Shown: positions 35,568 to 43,675 of the stretch, piece by piece
Numbering within the stretch: position 1 is the first letter of the stretch
How the letters are laid out: every line of letters starts with the position of its first letter
Source: Parasedimentitalea psychrophila
Lineage (GTDB): Bacteria; Pseudomonadota; Alphaproteobacteria; Rhodobacterales; Rhodobacteraceae
DNA: 58,037 nucleotides
Assembly: GCF_030285785.1 (NCBI RefSeq)
Contig: NZ_CP127248.1
Span: 1 to 58,037, forward strand
Direction of reading: 5' to 3'
Position numbers and translations under genes: made by a program
Notes under the pieces: model-generated
Databases searched by the model: none
What the model was told of the DNA's origin: nothing
The model's input: only the letters and a program-made list of their open reading frames with translations

Positions 35568-36590
35568 GTGATTATTTATCGGACCATTGGCAATATGCGA
35601 CTTGCAAAATCAGGCCCTCAACCGATCTTTCCCCCTCGGGGATATATCATTGGAGCACCAAAATGCGGCACCACGGCGCTGGCACAATACCTCTCAGAAC
35701 ACCCTCAGGTAGCATTCAGCAAGCCAAAAGAGCCGCATTATTTCGCCAATGACCTGCCGGGGCTGCAGCGCACCCAAGACCTCAAACTGTATCGTTCGTT
35801 CTTTGCCCCCACCAACAAGACCCGGCTGCTGATGGAGGCCTCGGTGTGGTATCTCTATTCACAGACGGCGGTCCGCGCCATTCGGCAAGCGCGCCCGGAC
35901 GCCCGCTTTATTGTCATGCTGCGAAATCCGGTGCGGATGCTGCCGTCGCTGCATCGCCAACTGGTGAACGCCTTCGACGAGGACGAGCAGGATTTCGAGA
36001 CTGCCTGGCGCCTGTCGGACCTTCGCGCCCGGGGCCAGCAGATCCCCAATCGGTGCCGGGCGCCTGCCACATTGATTTACAAACACACAGCCGCGTTCGG
36101 CGAGATGCTGGACCGCCTGTGGTCCGAGGTTCCTCGCGACAGAACTCTGGTGCTGTTCCAGGAAGATATGCAGGCGGATACCGCAGCGGTCTATCGCCGC
36201 GCCCTAGCGTTCCTGGGTCTTGACGACGACGCCCGGCAGGTCTTTCCCCGGGTCAATGCAGCCAAGAGGCCCCGGTCCAGGCTATTGAGCTATACCATCG
36301 CCCGCGGCGGCGCGCTGCGCCAGCTGGTCTCGCGTCCGATCAAGACGGCATTCGGGATAAAATCCCTCGGGGTTACCAAGCGTCTGAAACAGGCGAATTC
36401 CGTCCCACTCAGCAAGATATCTTTGCGGCCAGAGTTTGAGCAGGAGATCGCCCAGCATTACGCCGACGAGCTTCGCCAGCTGGCGGCGCTATTTAAGGGT
36501 CAGATCCCTAGGCAATTTGGCTGGCCACCGCAGGACAAACCAGCGGCGCCAACACAGCCTGCGCAGATCAGCACGCAAGACGAGGACTAA
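35568..36590 (+). CDS. PAPS-dependent sulfotransferase
   Basis: A 340-residue protein with the 5'-phosphosulfate motif YIIGAPKCGTTALAQYLSEHP (GAPKCGTT at 29-36), then KPKEPHYFAND. The 3' motif is FIVMLRNPVRMLPSLHRQL (about 112-130). This is the same heparan-type sulfotransferase group as the 22792 gene. The C-terminus is Pro/Ala/Gln-rich (KPAAPTQPAQIS). Two starts are possible, GTG 35568 and ATG 35595, neither with a strong ribosome-binding site. The UDP-sugar decarboxylase gene follows 37 bases downstream on the same strand. It is the fourth sulfotransferase of the locus. Confidence 0.88.
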   Translation: MIIYRTIGNMRLAKSGPQPIFPPRGYIIGAPKCGTTALAQYLSEHPQVAFSKPKEPHYFANDLPGLQRTQDLKLYRSFFAPTNKTRLLMEASVWYLYSQTAVRAIRQARPDARFIVMLRNPVRMLPSLHRQLVNAFDEDEQDFETAWRLSDLRARGQQIPNRCRAPATLIYKHTAAFGEMLDRLWSEVPRDRTLVLFQEDMQADTAAVYRRALAFLGLDDDARQVFPRVNAAKRPRSRLLSYTIARGGALRQLVSRPIKTAFGIKSLGVTKRLKQANSVPLSKISLRPEFEQEIAQHYADELRQLAALFKGQIPRQFGWPPQDKPAAPTQPAQISTQDED

Positions 36591-36627
36591 AGCCAAGCAA
36601 CTCATTCAATAGCAAGGTGGAAAACGC

Positions 36628-37596
36628 ATGCCAAGACACTACCGAAGCCGCAATAGAATTCTCGTGACCGGTGGCGCCGGATTCCTCGGCTCGCATCTTT
36701 GCGACAGACTGCTGGAAGCCGACAACGAGGTGATTTGCGCCGATAACCTGTTCACCGGAACCAAACGCAACATCGACCACCTTCACAACCACCCACGGTT
36801 TGAATTCCTGCGCCACGACGTGACCTTCCCGCTCTATGTCGAAGTCGACCAGATCTACAATCTCGCCTGCCCGGCCTCTCCCATCCACTATCAGCATGAT
36901 CCGGTGCAAACCGCCAAGACCTCGGTGCATGGGGCCATCAACATGCTCGGCCTGGCAAAACGGCTGGGCTGCAAGATCCTGCAGGCGTCAACCAGCGAGG
37001 TCTACGGCGATCCGCATATGTCGCCGCAACGCGAGGACTATTGGGGCAACGTCAACCCGATTGGCATAAGGTCCTGCTATGACGAAGGAAAGCGCTGCGC
37101 CGAGACGCTGTTCTTTGACTACCACCGTCAGCACAACGTGCCCATCAAGGTGGCGCGGATCTTCAACACCTATGGTCCGCGAATGCATCCCCGCGACGGC
37201 CGCGTGGTGTCGAACTTTATCAGTCAGGCGCTGGCCAACGAGCAGATCACCCTCTACGGCGACGGCAGCCAGACCCGTTCATTCTGCTATGTAGACGAGC
37301 TGATCGACGGGCTGGTCCGTCTGATGGCCACCGACACGGACGTGGTCGGGCCGGTAAACCTCGGCAATCCGGTGGAGTTTTCGATTCTGGAACTGGCCGA
37401 ATTGATCATCCGCAAAACCGGATCGAAATCGACCCTGAGCTACCACCCGCTGCCGAGCGATGATCCCACCCAGCGGCGGCCCGACATCAGCCTCGCCAAA
37501 GAGCAGCTGAACTGGACCCCGACGATCTCTCTGGACCAGGGTATCGGCTATACCGTGAATTATTTCAGGGACTTGTTCAAACTCTGGAAGCAATAG
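36628..37596 (+). CDS. UDP-glucuronate decarboxylase (UDP-xylose synthase)
   Basis: A 322-residue short-chain dehydrogenase of the extended type. It has the NAD-binding loop GGAGFLG (15-21), the catalytic Tyr151-xxx-Lys155 ([11 protein letters not shown]) and the UXS hallmark [11 protein letters not shown] (about 80-90). TSEVYGDP comes before the catalytic site and [18 protein letters not shown] after it. It converts UDP-glucuronate to UDP-xylose with NAD. In this locus it would supply xylose (or its 4-keto intermediate) for the repeat unit. The start ATG 36628 follows AAGGTGG. UXS is recognised with high confidence; epimerase alternatives lack the PASPIHYQ signature. Confidence 0.93.
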   Translation: MPRHYRSRNRILVTGGAGFLGSHLCDRLLEADNEVICADNLFTGTKRNIDHLHNHPRFEFLRHDVTFPLYVEVDQIYNLACPASPIHYQHDPVQTAKTSVHGAINMLGLAKRLGCKILQASTSEVYGDPHMSPQREDYWGNVNPIGIRSCYDEGKRCAETLFFDYHRQHNVPIKVARIFNTYGPRMHPRDGRVVSNFISQALANEQITLYGDGSQTRSFCYVDELIDGLVRLMATDTDVVGPVNLGNPVEFSILELAELIIRKTGSKSTLSYHPLPSDDPTQRRPDISLAKEQLNWTPTISLDQGIGYTVNYFRDLFKLWKQ

Positions 37597-37732
37597 GGCT
37601 TTGGCCATTGCAGCGGCCGTTTACCGCGCGCTCAACCGCGACCGGCGTTAAACTGCTACAACTGGCGAAATTTGCCAAAAATGGCCTGATCAAAGGCACG
37701 ATAACTGCTACTGTGCAAAAAAAAGAGGAGCA

Positions 37733-37939
37733 GTGGCAGTGTTGGGAATTCTTCTATTTTGCATTTTGACGGGCCTGGTCTGTGCGGCGACCAGCCTGAT
37801 CATCTTCGATGCAACGATCTGGATCGCGGTGTTATGGTACGGGGTTGGATGCTGTGCTGGATTGGCCGTTATCATGGAAATTTTCGTATTGGCCAAAACG
37901 TCGCGAAAACGGGCAACCGCATCCCTGCGCCCGGAGTAG
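37733..37939 (+). CDS. Small membrane protein
   Basis: A 68-residue protein with two hydrophobic segments (about 3-26 and 28-52) and a short basic tail (KTSRKRATASLRPE). GTG 37733 or GTG 37739 follows AGAGGAG, which supports translation. The function is unknown. It lies after the UDP-xylose synthase gene with a gap of 136 bases, so it may have its own promoter. Confidence 0.55.
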   Translation: MAVLGILLFCILTGLVCAATSLIIFDATIWIAVLWYGVGCCAGLAVIMEIFVLAKTSRKRATASLRPE

Positions 37940-38117
37940 GGTAAACCGGTCACGTCCAGGCAAGCGGGTTTATCGGCGAGCGGCCCGCGGCTGCAAACAA
38001 GGGGTGTCTGGCCGCAGGCTGCTCTCCCCGCCCATGTGCTGGGCGGATTGCAACAGGCATATTCCGCAAATTGAGATCGGTTCAGAGAAGGCGGCGTTAC
38101 ACCGCAGCTGGCTTTTT

Positions 38118-38405
38118 TCAGGTTCTGATACTGTAGCTGCGCAGCGACGGCAGGTAATAGGGATCCTTCAGGATCAGTTTTTCCACAGCTTCGCGGCTGT
38201 CGGCCTCGACGGTCCAGGTCGCACCGGCGACGTCCTGGCTGGGGCGCTGCGCCATCGGCCCAACAACTGGCCCAACAACTGGCCCGACAATGGCCAACTC
38301 GGGATGCGCGCGCACATAGGCGACATGCGCATCATGGCGGCTCCTGTCGCCGCGGATCTTGGCCATTTCAGGGGAATCTTGAAAGGAGACTGTCCAGCAG
38401 GTCAT
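38118..38405 (-). CDS. YciI-like protein
   Basis: A 95-residue protein of the YCII dimeric alpha-beta barrel type. MTCWTVSFQDSP starts the first strand; DRSRHDAHVAYVRAHPELAIVGP carries the conserved His-Asp pair; the end is KDPYYLPSLRSYSIRT. The enzymatic role of the family is largely unknown. The segment GPVVGPVVGPM results from a 12-bp tandem duplication and lengthens a loop. The start is ATG 38405; GGAGG lies 13 bases upstream, which is rather far. The neighbours give no functional hint. Confidence 0.75.
   Translation of the reverse strand: MTCWTVSFQDSPEMAKIRGDRSRHDAHVAYVRAHPELAIVGPVVGPVVGPMAQRPSQDVAGATWTVEADSREAVEKLILKDPYYLPSLRSYSIRT
38257..38292. repeat. Three 12-bp tandem repeats in the yciI-like gene
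   Basis: GGCCCAACAACT at 38257 and 38269, then GGCCCGACAATG at 38281. They are in frame and encode the VGP-VVGP-VVGP segment. Confidence 0.88.
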
Positions 38406-38601
38406 AGTGAGTATTTTACCTCCAAATGAGTGTGGAGATGGGCGTAAGACATCAAGATGCGTGGCCCGCAAGCCAGCAAAGTAAGCATTGACGGACCTGG
38501 CAGAAGCTCTCCCCCATCCACGTAATTGGCCGATTATTATGAGTATAGTTCGGAAGCGAGAAGGGTCCAGACAAGCGCGCCCTCACTGTGAGCGATATGT
38601 G

Positions 38602-39688
38602 AAGTGCGACTCTTGTTGAGCTCAGGGTAGGGGGCTCATCGCATTTCCTCCAATATCTTTTCGCGGAAGACTTCGGCCGGCGTTTTCCATCCAAGGCATT
38701 TGCGGGGTGTGTTGTTGAGGCGGTCACTAATTTCCTTGATGTCGTGGTCAGACATTGACCGGATGTCACGCTTCCGCGGCAACCAGCGCCTGGCTCGTCG
38801 ATTGGTGTTCTCGACTGTGCCTTTCTGCCAGGGTGAAGATGGATCACAAAACCACGTCAGGGTCCCGATCTCGGCTTGCAGATGCGGCCAGGAAACAAAC
38901 TCGGTTCCGCGATCAAAGGTGATGGATTTACGGGCCATGAAGGGCAGATCTCTGATCGCCTTGATGATCTTGCCCATGACCGGTTTTGTGCGCTTGCTTG
39001 GATTCTTCAGCAGCACCGTGAAACGGCTCACGCGTTCAACCAGAGTAGTAACGTTCGTCTGCCCAAGCTTCTGTTTGAACAGGATCAAGTCTGCTTCCCA
39101 GTGGCCAAATTGACGCCGGTGGGCCACATCATCCGGGCGAAACAAGATGCTGACATCGCGGTTAAATTTCGGGAGTAGGTGCTTTCTGGCGCGCCGCGGT
39201 GTACGTGATTTGCGGTGTGTTGGAAGATACCACCACAGCTCTTTGTTCAGGCCTTCCTTTGAGTAGATGTAGCGATAGATTGTCTCTTGGCAGACCCGCA
39301 GTGCTGCGTTGTCGTAAATCATGCGGTTGCCGATCTGCTCAGGTGTCCAACCGTTTTTGAGACGTTCGACCACGTACTTACGTAATGCCCGATGCTTGAT
39401 CAGTTTACGTTCTCGCGCACGCCGCCCGGACGCCACCAACTGGGCAGCAGCACCGTAGTACCCATCACACTTCGGCATACACGGGTCAGAGAAATGGTTG
39501 CGCTTCAGCTCTCGAAATATCGTAGATCGACAACGCTTCAAAACACGTGCCATCTCGTCAACAGGGACCTTTGCGTGTCTCCAGCGTTCTATTCTGCGTC
39601 GTTCTGTGATACTAAGTTGGCTATAAACGGTTCCCATGCCGATTCCTCTTGTTAGATAAACTACTGTTTTCTAACAAGAGTCGCAGTT
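38602..39688 (-). mobile_element. IS30-family insertion sequence
   Basis: An element of 1087 bases with one transposase gene. The terminal inverted repeats AAGTGCGACTCTTGTT (38602-38617) and AACAAGAGTCGCAGTT (39673-39688) match at 15 of 16 positions. No clear target duplication was found. The right end abuts a palindrome (GGGGGT...ACCCCC, 39689-39707). Confidence 0.9.
38636..39637 (-). CDS. IS30-family transposase
   Basis: A 333-residue intact DDE transposase. An N-terminal helix-turn-helix (QLSITERRRIERWRHAKVP; STIFRELKRN) is followed by the DDE core, with the first Asp in FGHWEADLI, the second in SITFDRGTEF and the Glu in SPWQKGTVENTNRR. The latter is a strong IS30 signature. The start ATG 39637 lies just inside the right inverted repeat. 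The gene appears complete, so the element may be active. Confidence 0.95.
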   Translation of the reverse strand: MGTVYSQLSITERRRIERWRHAKVPVDEMARVLKRCRSTIFRELKRNHFSDPCMPKCDGYYGAAAQLVASGRRARERKLIKHRALRKYVVERLKNGWTPEQIGNRMIYDNAALRVCQETIYRYIYSKEGLNKELWWYLPTHRKSRTPRRARKHLLPKFNRDVSILFRPDDVAHRRQFGHWEADLILFKQKLGQTNVTTLVERVSRFTVLLKNPSKRTKPVMGKIIKAIRDLPFMARKSITFDRGTEFVSWPHLQAEIGTLTWFCDPSSPWQKGTVENTNRRARRWLPRKRDIRSMSDHDIKEISDRLNNTPRKCLGWKTPAEVFREKILEEMR

Positions 39689-39982
39689 GGGGGTAGCGCG
39701 CACCCCCACTACAGATAAAGAATCCCATAATAGTGATTATGTAATATATCAATGTATCGGAGCCGCCGCAGTTTATGGTGTTGCTGTTGAACTGATCCAC
39801 AATTTCCCTCCAGCTTATGAATAGTCTTTGGGGCCAAACCTAGTGAAGGTTTTGGTGGCAACTTGCCGTAAGGTGAGGCTTTTCTGCACGCGGTGAGACT
39901 TTTCTAATGTCACCCTGTTGCGGTATTGAGTGATTGTTTTCTAATATGATCCATCAAAAGTGACGATTTTCGAGGATGGGTG
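39689..39982. promoter_or_regulatory. Upstream region of the Fic operon with short direct repeats
   Basis: An AT-rich region carrying GGTGAGGCTTTTCT and GGTGAGACTTTTCT, 20 bases apart (about 39872-39905). A third looser copy, TGATTGTTTTCTAATATG, lies nearer the gene. The repeated T-tract motif could be an operator. A hairpin (39689-39707) borders the insertion sequence. Confidence 0.4.
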
Positions 39983-41527
39983 ATGAATTTCTACGGCAGA
40001 AAGTTACCAGAAGAAGGCCGGGTTGCTGGATATGGCTGGCTCATTGATCAGCTCAAGATGCCCATTCCACTGCCCCAGTGTCTGGCGCTGGTGGCGCGCC
40101 ACCACCGTCGGTTTTCGACAGCGGATTGGCAGGTGTTCCGGTCCCAGCAATGGCCAGGCGACACTGTCTTTGACCACCTGATTTTTGCAATCAAGAATGA
40201 GGGAATTGATCTGAGGGTGCTCGAGAGGGTCACCCAGGTCGTCGAGAGTAGCGAGATTGCCGAGATTGAACGACGGCTTTATGGCTCAACCGGTATTTTT
40301 GCCCGCAGGCTGTGGTTTGTCTGGGAGTGGCTGACCGGTCAGCAGCTGGATATCCCCGACCTCGGCAAGGTCAAATACATCCCCGTGCTTGAGGGGGACA
40401 AGTATTTCGCGCTGACTGAGGGCGAAAAATCCCCCCGTCATAAGGTCATCAACACCTTTCCCGGTGTGCGATCTTTCTGCCCTTTGATCCGGCGCAGCGC
40501 AGCGCTTGAGCGGGCTCTGGCAATGGGTCTTGCTGGCCGGGCGCTGGCCGAAGTTGACCGGGCGCCGACCCATATCATCGGCCGGGCCGCGGCCTTTCTT
40601 CTGCTGGATGATTCAAAGGCCTCCTTTGAGATTGAGCAGGAAAAGCCGGGGCCTCAGAGGGCGGCGCGGTGGGCGCGGGCCATCTCGGAGGCGGGGCAAC
40701 ACGATCTGTCGATCGCAGAGCTTGGCCGGTTACAGCAAATTGTATTGCAGGATCAACGGTTCCTGAAAATGGGCATACGTAAGGAAGGCGGCTTTATTGG
40801 TCGACATGATCGGCAGACCCAGAGGCCTGAACCGGTCCATATCAGTGCACGCCCTGAGGATCTCGGCGACCTTCTGCAGGGGCTGGCAGCCTATGAAGCG
40901 CGGGCCCTGGGCGGCGGCATCGATCCCATTGTGGTGGCGGCGGCGCTGGCCTTTGGCTTTGTCTACATCCACCCCTTTGAGGATGGCAATGGCCGCATCC
41001 ACAGATACCTGTTTCACCATGTTCTGGCGCGCGGTGGCTTCAATCCGCCGGGCATCATTTTCCCGGTCAGCGCGGTAATCCTGAGACGTATCAATGACTA
41101 TGAAGCGGTTTTGAAATCGGTCTCTGCGCCGATGCTGGAGCATATCTCCTGGGCGCCGACCACAAAGGGCAATGTCGAGGTGACGGGTGAGACAGCCCAT
41201 CTCTATCGCTATTTCGATGCCACTGTTCATGCGGAGTTCTTTGCCGACTGTGTGAAGGATACAATTGAGCTCGATCTGCCGCGCGAGATCGCCTATCTGG
41301 TCAGTTTCGATCAGTTCAAGTCAGCCGTAGAGGCGCGTCTCGACATGCCGGCCAACCTGGTTGAGCTGCTGAAGACCTTCCTGGCACAGAACGGTGGCCG
41401 GTTGTCGGCGCGGGCCCGAAAGCGTGAGTTTCAGGCGCTCACTGCGGATGAGATTGAGGCGATTGAGCACGCCTATGCGATGGCCTGGCCGGAGGATCAA
41501 ACGGCTTTGGAGATCCCTCAGGCATGA
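39983..41527 (+). CDS. Fic-domain protein (probable AMP/nucleotidyl transferase)
   Basis: A 514-residue Fic-family protein. The catalytic motif HPFEDGNGRIHR is at 330-341, complete with the His that normally attacks the hydroxyl-nucleotide bond and the phosphate-binding GNGR. A candidate inhibitory helix, SFEIEQ (S214, E218), fits SxxxE with Gln in place of the usual Gly or Asn, so intramolecular inhibition is likely. The N-terminal 200 residues and C-terminal 130 are helical regions of unknown role. The start is ATG 39983 behind GAGGA; GTG 39980 is adjacent. The stop overlaps the next gene (ATGA 41524-41527). The target protein is unknown. A role in stress or phage response, or as a toxin, is only inferred. 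Confidence 0.87.
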   Translation: MNFYGRKLPEEGRVAGYGWLIDQLKMPIPLPQCLALVARHHRRFSTADWQVFRSQQWPGDTVFDHLIFAIKNEGIDLRVLERVTQVVESSEIAEIERRLYGSTGIFARRLWFVWEWLTGQQLDIPDLGKVKYIPVLEGDKYFALTEGEKSPRHKVINTFPGVRSFCPLIRRSAALERALAMGLAGRALAEVDRAPTHIIGRAAAFLLLDDSKASFEIEQEKPGPQRAARWARAISEAGQHDLSIAELGRLQQIVLQDQRFLKMGIRKEGGFIGRHDRQTQRPEPVHISARPEDLGDLLQGLAAYEARALGGGIDPIVVAAALAFGFVYIHPFEDGNGRIHRYLFHHVLARGGFNPPGIIFPVSAVILRRINDYEAVLKSVSAPMLEHISWAPTTKGNVEVTGETAHLYRYFDATVHAEFFADCVKDTIELDLPREIAYLVSFDQFKSAVEARLDMPANLVELLKTFLAQNGGRLSARARKREFQALTADEIEAIEHAYAMAWPEDQTALEIPQA

Positions 41528-41901
41528 CCGCAACCTTGCTGCTTAAGATTGTTCTTGAAGTGACCTACGCAATCCGCAAGAAGCCACTGCATTTCGCGTT
41601 CAATCCAGGCAAGTCTGCCGCTGACCATGTTCTTGGTCTTGATAAACGCAAGGCCCCTGCGATCATCGGCAAAGCGATCAAAGCCAGTGGACAGGGCGTT
41701 AAAGTGAGCTTTGGCCTCTTCGAGCTGGATGGCAAGATCCTGATGCTGACCACTGAAAATAGCCCATTTAGTCGCCACCGGACAAGTGAAGGCGGCGGTG
41801 AAACTGAGTCTGAGCCTGCAAGCTGCTGTCGACAAAGTCTCAACGCAGAAGGCAGCGGTTGCCAAACCACAACAGCCCCGCCAGCCCCGATTGCCTGCTG
41901 A
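41524..41901 (+). CDS. Unknown protein coupled to the Fic gene, probably frameshifted
   Basis: A 125-residue frame starting in the Fic stop codon (ATGA). The first 84 residues (MTATLLLKIVLEVTYAIRKK; FGLFELDGKILMLTTEN) look like real protein. The rest (CCRQSLNAEGSGCQTTTAPP) looks like out-of-frame sequence. From about 41775 the plus-one frame reads ATGQVKAAVKLSLSLQ then AAVDKVSTQKAAVAKPQQP, which is protein-like. From about 41880 the third frame continues into the next gene. This may be one gene of about 344 codons disrupted by two single-base shifts, or two overlapping genes. No family was recognised. Confidence 0.5.
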   Translation: MTATLLLKIVLEVTYAIRKKPLHFAFNPGKSAADHVLGLDKRKAPAIIGKAIKASGQGVKVSFGLFELDGKILMLTTENSPFSRHRTSEGGGETESEPASCCRQSLNAEGSGCQTTTAPPAPIAC

Positions 41902-42557
41902 AACTGCTGGAACTCGGGGCCGGCCCCAAATCCAGCGGGATCTACACTTCAGAGGATCTGACCCGGCGCTGTGATGCGCTGGCAGCCATCGCCAGCAAGC
42001 TGGATGACAGTGCTGCCGCCGGGCTAAAAACGATCCTTGCAAATGGTGGCTTCGGCACCGACCCGGTGGTGTTGGCACAGCTTGTCGGCACCGGTTGTGA
42101 AGGCGGTGGCGGTGGCACCGGCGCCAAAGAGCCACAGGTTCTGGTCAACATGATCGGCGAGTTCCGCGGCACCGATGCAGGCAAGTTCAAGGACCTGATG
42201 ACCACGGCAGGCTTTGATGCCACCAATGATGTCTCTCGACTGCGCAGCGGCGAGATAATCGAAGAGGCCGTGGCCGCGGCACAGAGCATAGACCCTGACA
42301 GCTTTGCCGTGCATTATCAGCTCGAGGGCGGATTGCGTATCTCTTGCGGTGGCGGACAGGTCGAACTGGATGATGCCCTGTTCTGGCTGATCCCGGCCCT
42401 TTGTTTCGACGCCCCCGTCGAGCTGCAGCACGCGGGTCGCTTTACCCAGGCCGCCTGGAGCAATGGCGATGACTATAAAATGCGCCGCGAGGCTGACAGA
42501 AACCAATTGCACGCCCGGTGTGAGGTCGCCGAAGCGGCCCTATTGACCACTTCCTGA
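41859..42557 (+). CDS. Unknown protein, likely the downstream part of the frameshifted Fic partner
   Basis: A 232-residue frame with a TTG start and no convincing ribosome-binding site. The body looks coding: CLLKLLELGAGPKSSGIYTS, EDLTRRCDALAAIASKLDD, VELDDALFWLIPALCFDAP. There is a glycine stretch (CEGGGGGTG) near residue 80. It converges on the ATPase gene of the sugar transporter 12 bases downstream. Its weak start and overlap with the upstream open frame argue that it was once continuous with the gene at 41524. No function could be assigned. Confidence 0.5.
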   Translation: MPNHNSPASPDCLLKLLELGAGPKSSGIYTSEDLTRRCDALAAIASKLDDSAAAGLKTILANGGFGTDPVVLAQLVGTGCEGGGGGTGAKEPQVLVNMIGEFRGTDAGKFKDLMTTAGFDATNDVSRLRSGEIIEEAVAAAQSIDPDSFAVHYQLEGGLRISCGGGQVELDDALFWLIPALCFDAPVELQHAGRFTQAAWSNGDDYKMRREADRNQLHARCEVAEAALLTTS

Positions 42558-42569
42558 TCCGGGACGGGC

Positions 42570-43661
42570 CTAGCGATACAGCAGCGATTGGCCGTTGTGA
42601 AAGATGTGGATCTTTGAGGCCGTCGCAGTCAGCCGCAGTTTCTGCCCGCGCAAACCGTTGTGAATCCCTGGCAATTTGGCAATCAGTGGGTCTTTACCCT
42701 GACCAGACTTAAAGTAGAGCACCGTCACTTCGCCAAGCGCCTCTACGATATTGACGGTGGCCTCCATCACCCATTGGTGGGTTTTGGTCACCACCATATC
42801 CTCTGGCCGCACTCCGATATTGACGCTCAACCCCAGGTCACTGTCGCGGCTGGGCACGTTTGACGTCACCTCGCCACCCGTCGCAAGGCGCAGGGTTGTG
42901 ATCTCACCAGTGCCGGTGATCTCGGCGGCAAACAGGTTCATCGCAGGTGATCCGATAAATTGGGCGACAAACTCGTTTTCGGGGCGCTCATACAGCTCTA
43001 GCGGTGTGCCCACCTGGGCAATGCCTTTGTTGGCCAGAACCACGATCCGATCCGCCAGGGTCATCGCCTCGACCTGATCGTGGGTGACATAGACCATGGT
43101 GCTGTCTGGCATCGCCTCTTTCAGTTGTGAAATCTCAATCCGGGTGGCGACGCGCAGCGCCGCATCCAGGTTCGAGAGCGGCTCGTCGAACAGATAGACC
43201 TTGGGGTCGCGCACGATAGAGCGGCCAATCGCCACCCGCTGGCGCTGGCCACCGGACAGGGCTTTTGGCAGCCGATCTAACAGCTCGTCCAGTTGCAGGG
43301 TCTTGGCGACCCTATCGATAGTGGCGTTGATTTCGGCCTTGGGCTTGCCTGCAATCTTCAGGGCAAATGCCATGTTGTCGCGCACCGTCATATGCGGATA
43401 AAGCGCGTAAGACTGGAACACCATGGCAATGCCGCGTTGTGCGGGGGGGATGTCATTCACCACCTGACCGTCGATTTCCAAACTCCCTGAGGAGATCTTC
43501 TCCAGTCCCGCAATCATCCGCAGCAATGTGGATTTGCCGCAGCCCGAGGGGCCGACAAAAACAATCAGCTCGCCGCTTTGAATGTCGAGATTGATGTTGT
43601 TGAGAACGTTAACCGTGCCGCCATAGGTCTTGGCAAGATCGGTCAATTTCAAATTGGCCAT
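42570..43661 (-). CDS. aglK: Alpha-glucoside ABC transporter ATP-binding protein
   Basis: A 363-residue MalK/UgpC-type ATPase. Walker A is GPSGCGKST (about 37-45), the Q-loop is VFQSYALYPHMTV, the signature is LSGGQRQRVAIGRSIVRDPKV, Walker B is YLFDEPLSNLDA and the H-loop is VTHDQVEAMTLADRI. A C-terminal OB-fold regulatory domain follows (GVRPEDM near 275). The start ATG 43661 has GGGAGA upstream; the frame running on to 43850 overlaps the hydrolase gene. It ends the aglE-F-G-A-K series and energises the two permeases. The symbol rests on synteny and family similarity. Confidence 0.9.
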   Translation of the reverse strand: MANLKLTDLAKTYGGTVNVLNNINLDIQSGELIVFVGPSGCGKSTLLRMIAGLEKISSGSLEIDGQVVNDIPPAQRGIAMVFQSYALYPHMTVRDNMAFALKIAGKPKAEINATIDRVAKTLQLDELLDRLPKALSGGQRQRVAIGRSIVRDPKVYLFDEPLSNLDAALRVATRIEISQLKEAMPDSTMVYVTHDQVEAMTLADRIVVLANKGIAQVGTPLELYERPENEFVAQFIGSPAMNLFAAEITGTGEITTLRLATGGEVTSNVPSRDSDLGLSVNIGVRPEDMVVTKTHQWVMEATVNIVEALGEVTVLYFKSGQGKDPLIAKLPGIHNGLRGQKLRLTATASKIHIFHNGQSLLYR

Positions 43662-43675
43662 GTAGGTATCTCCCT

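Noticed and set aside
9819-37596. Rhamnose operon as found on roseobacter biofilm plasmids
   Set aside because: No rmlA, rmlB, rmlC or rmlD-type genes were seen; the only nucleotide-sugar enzyme is UDP-glucuronate decarboxylase.
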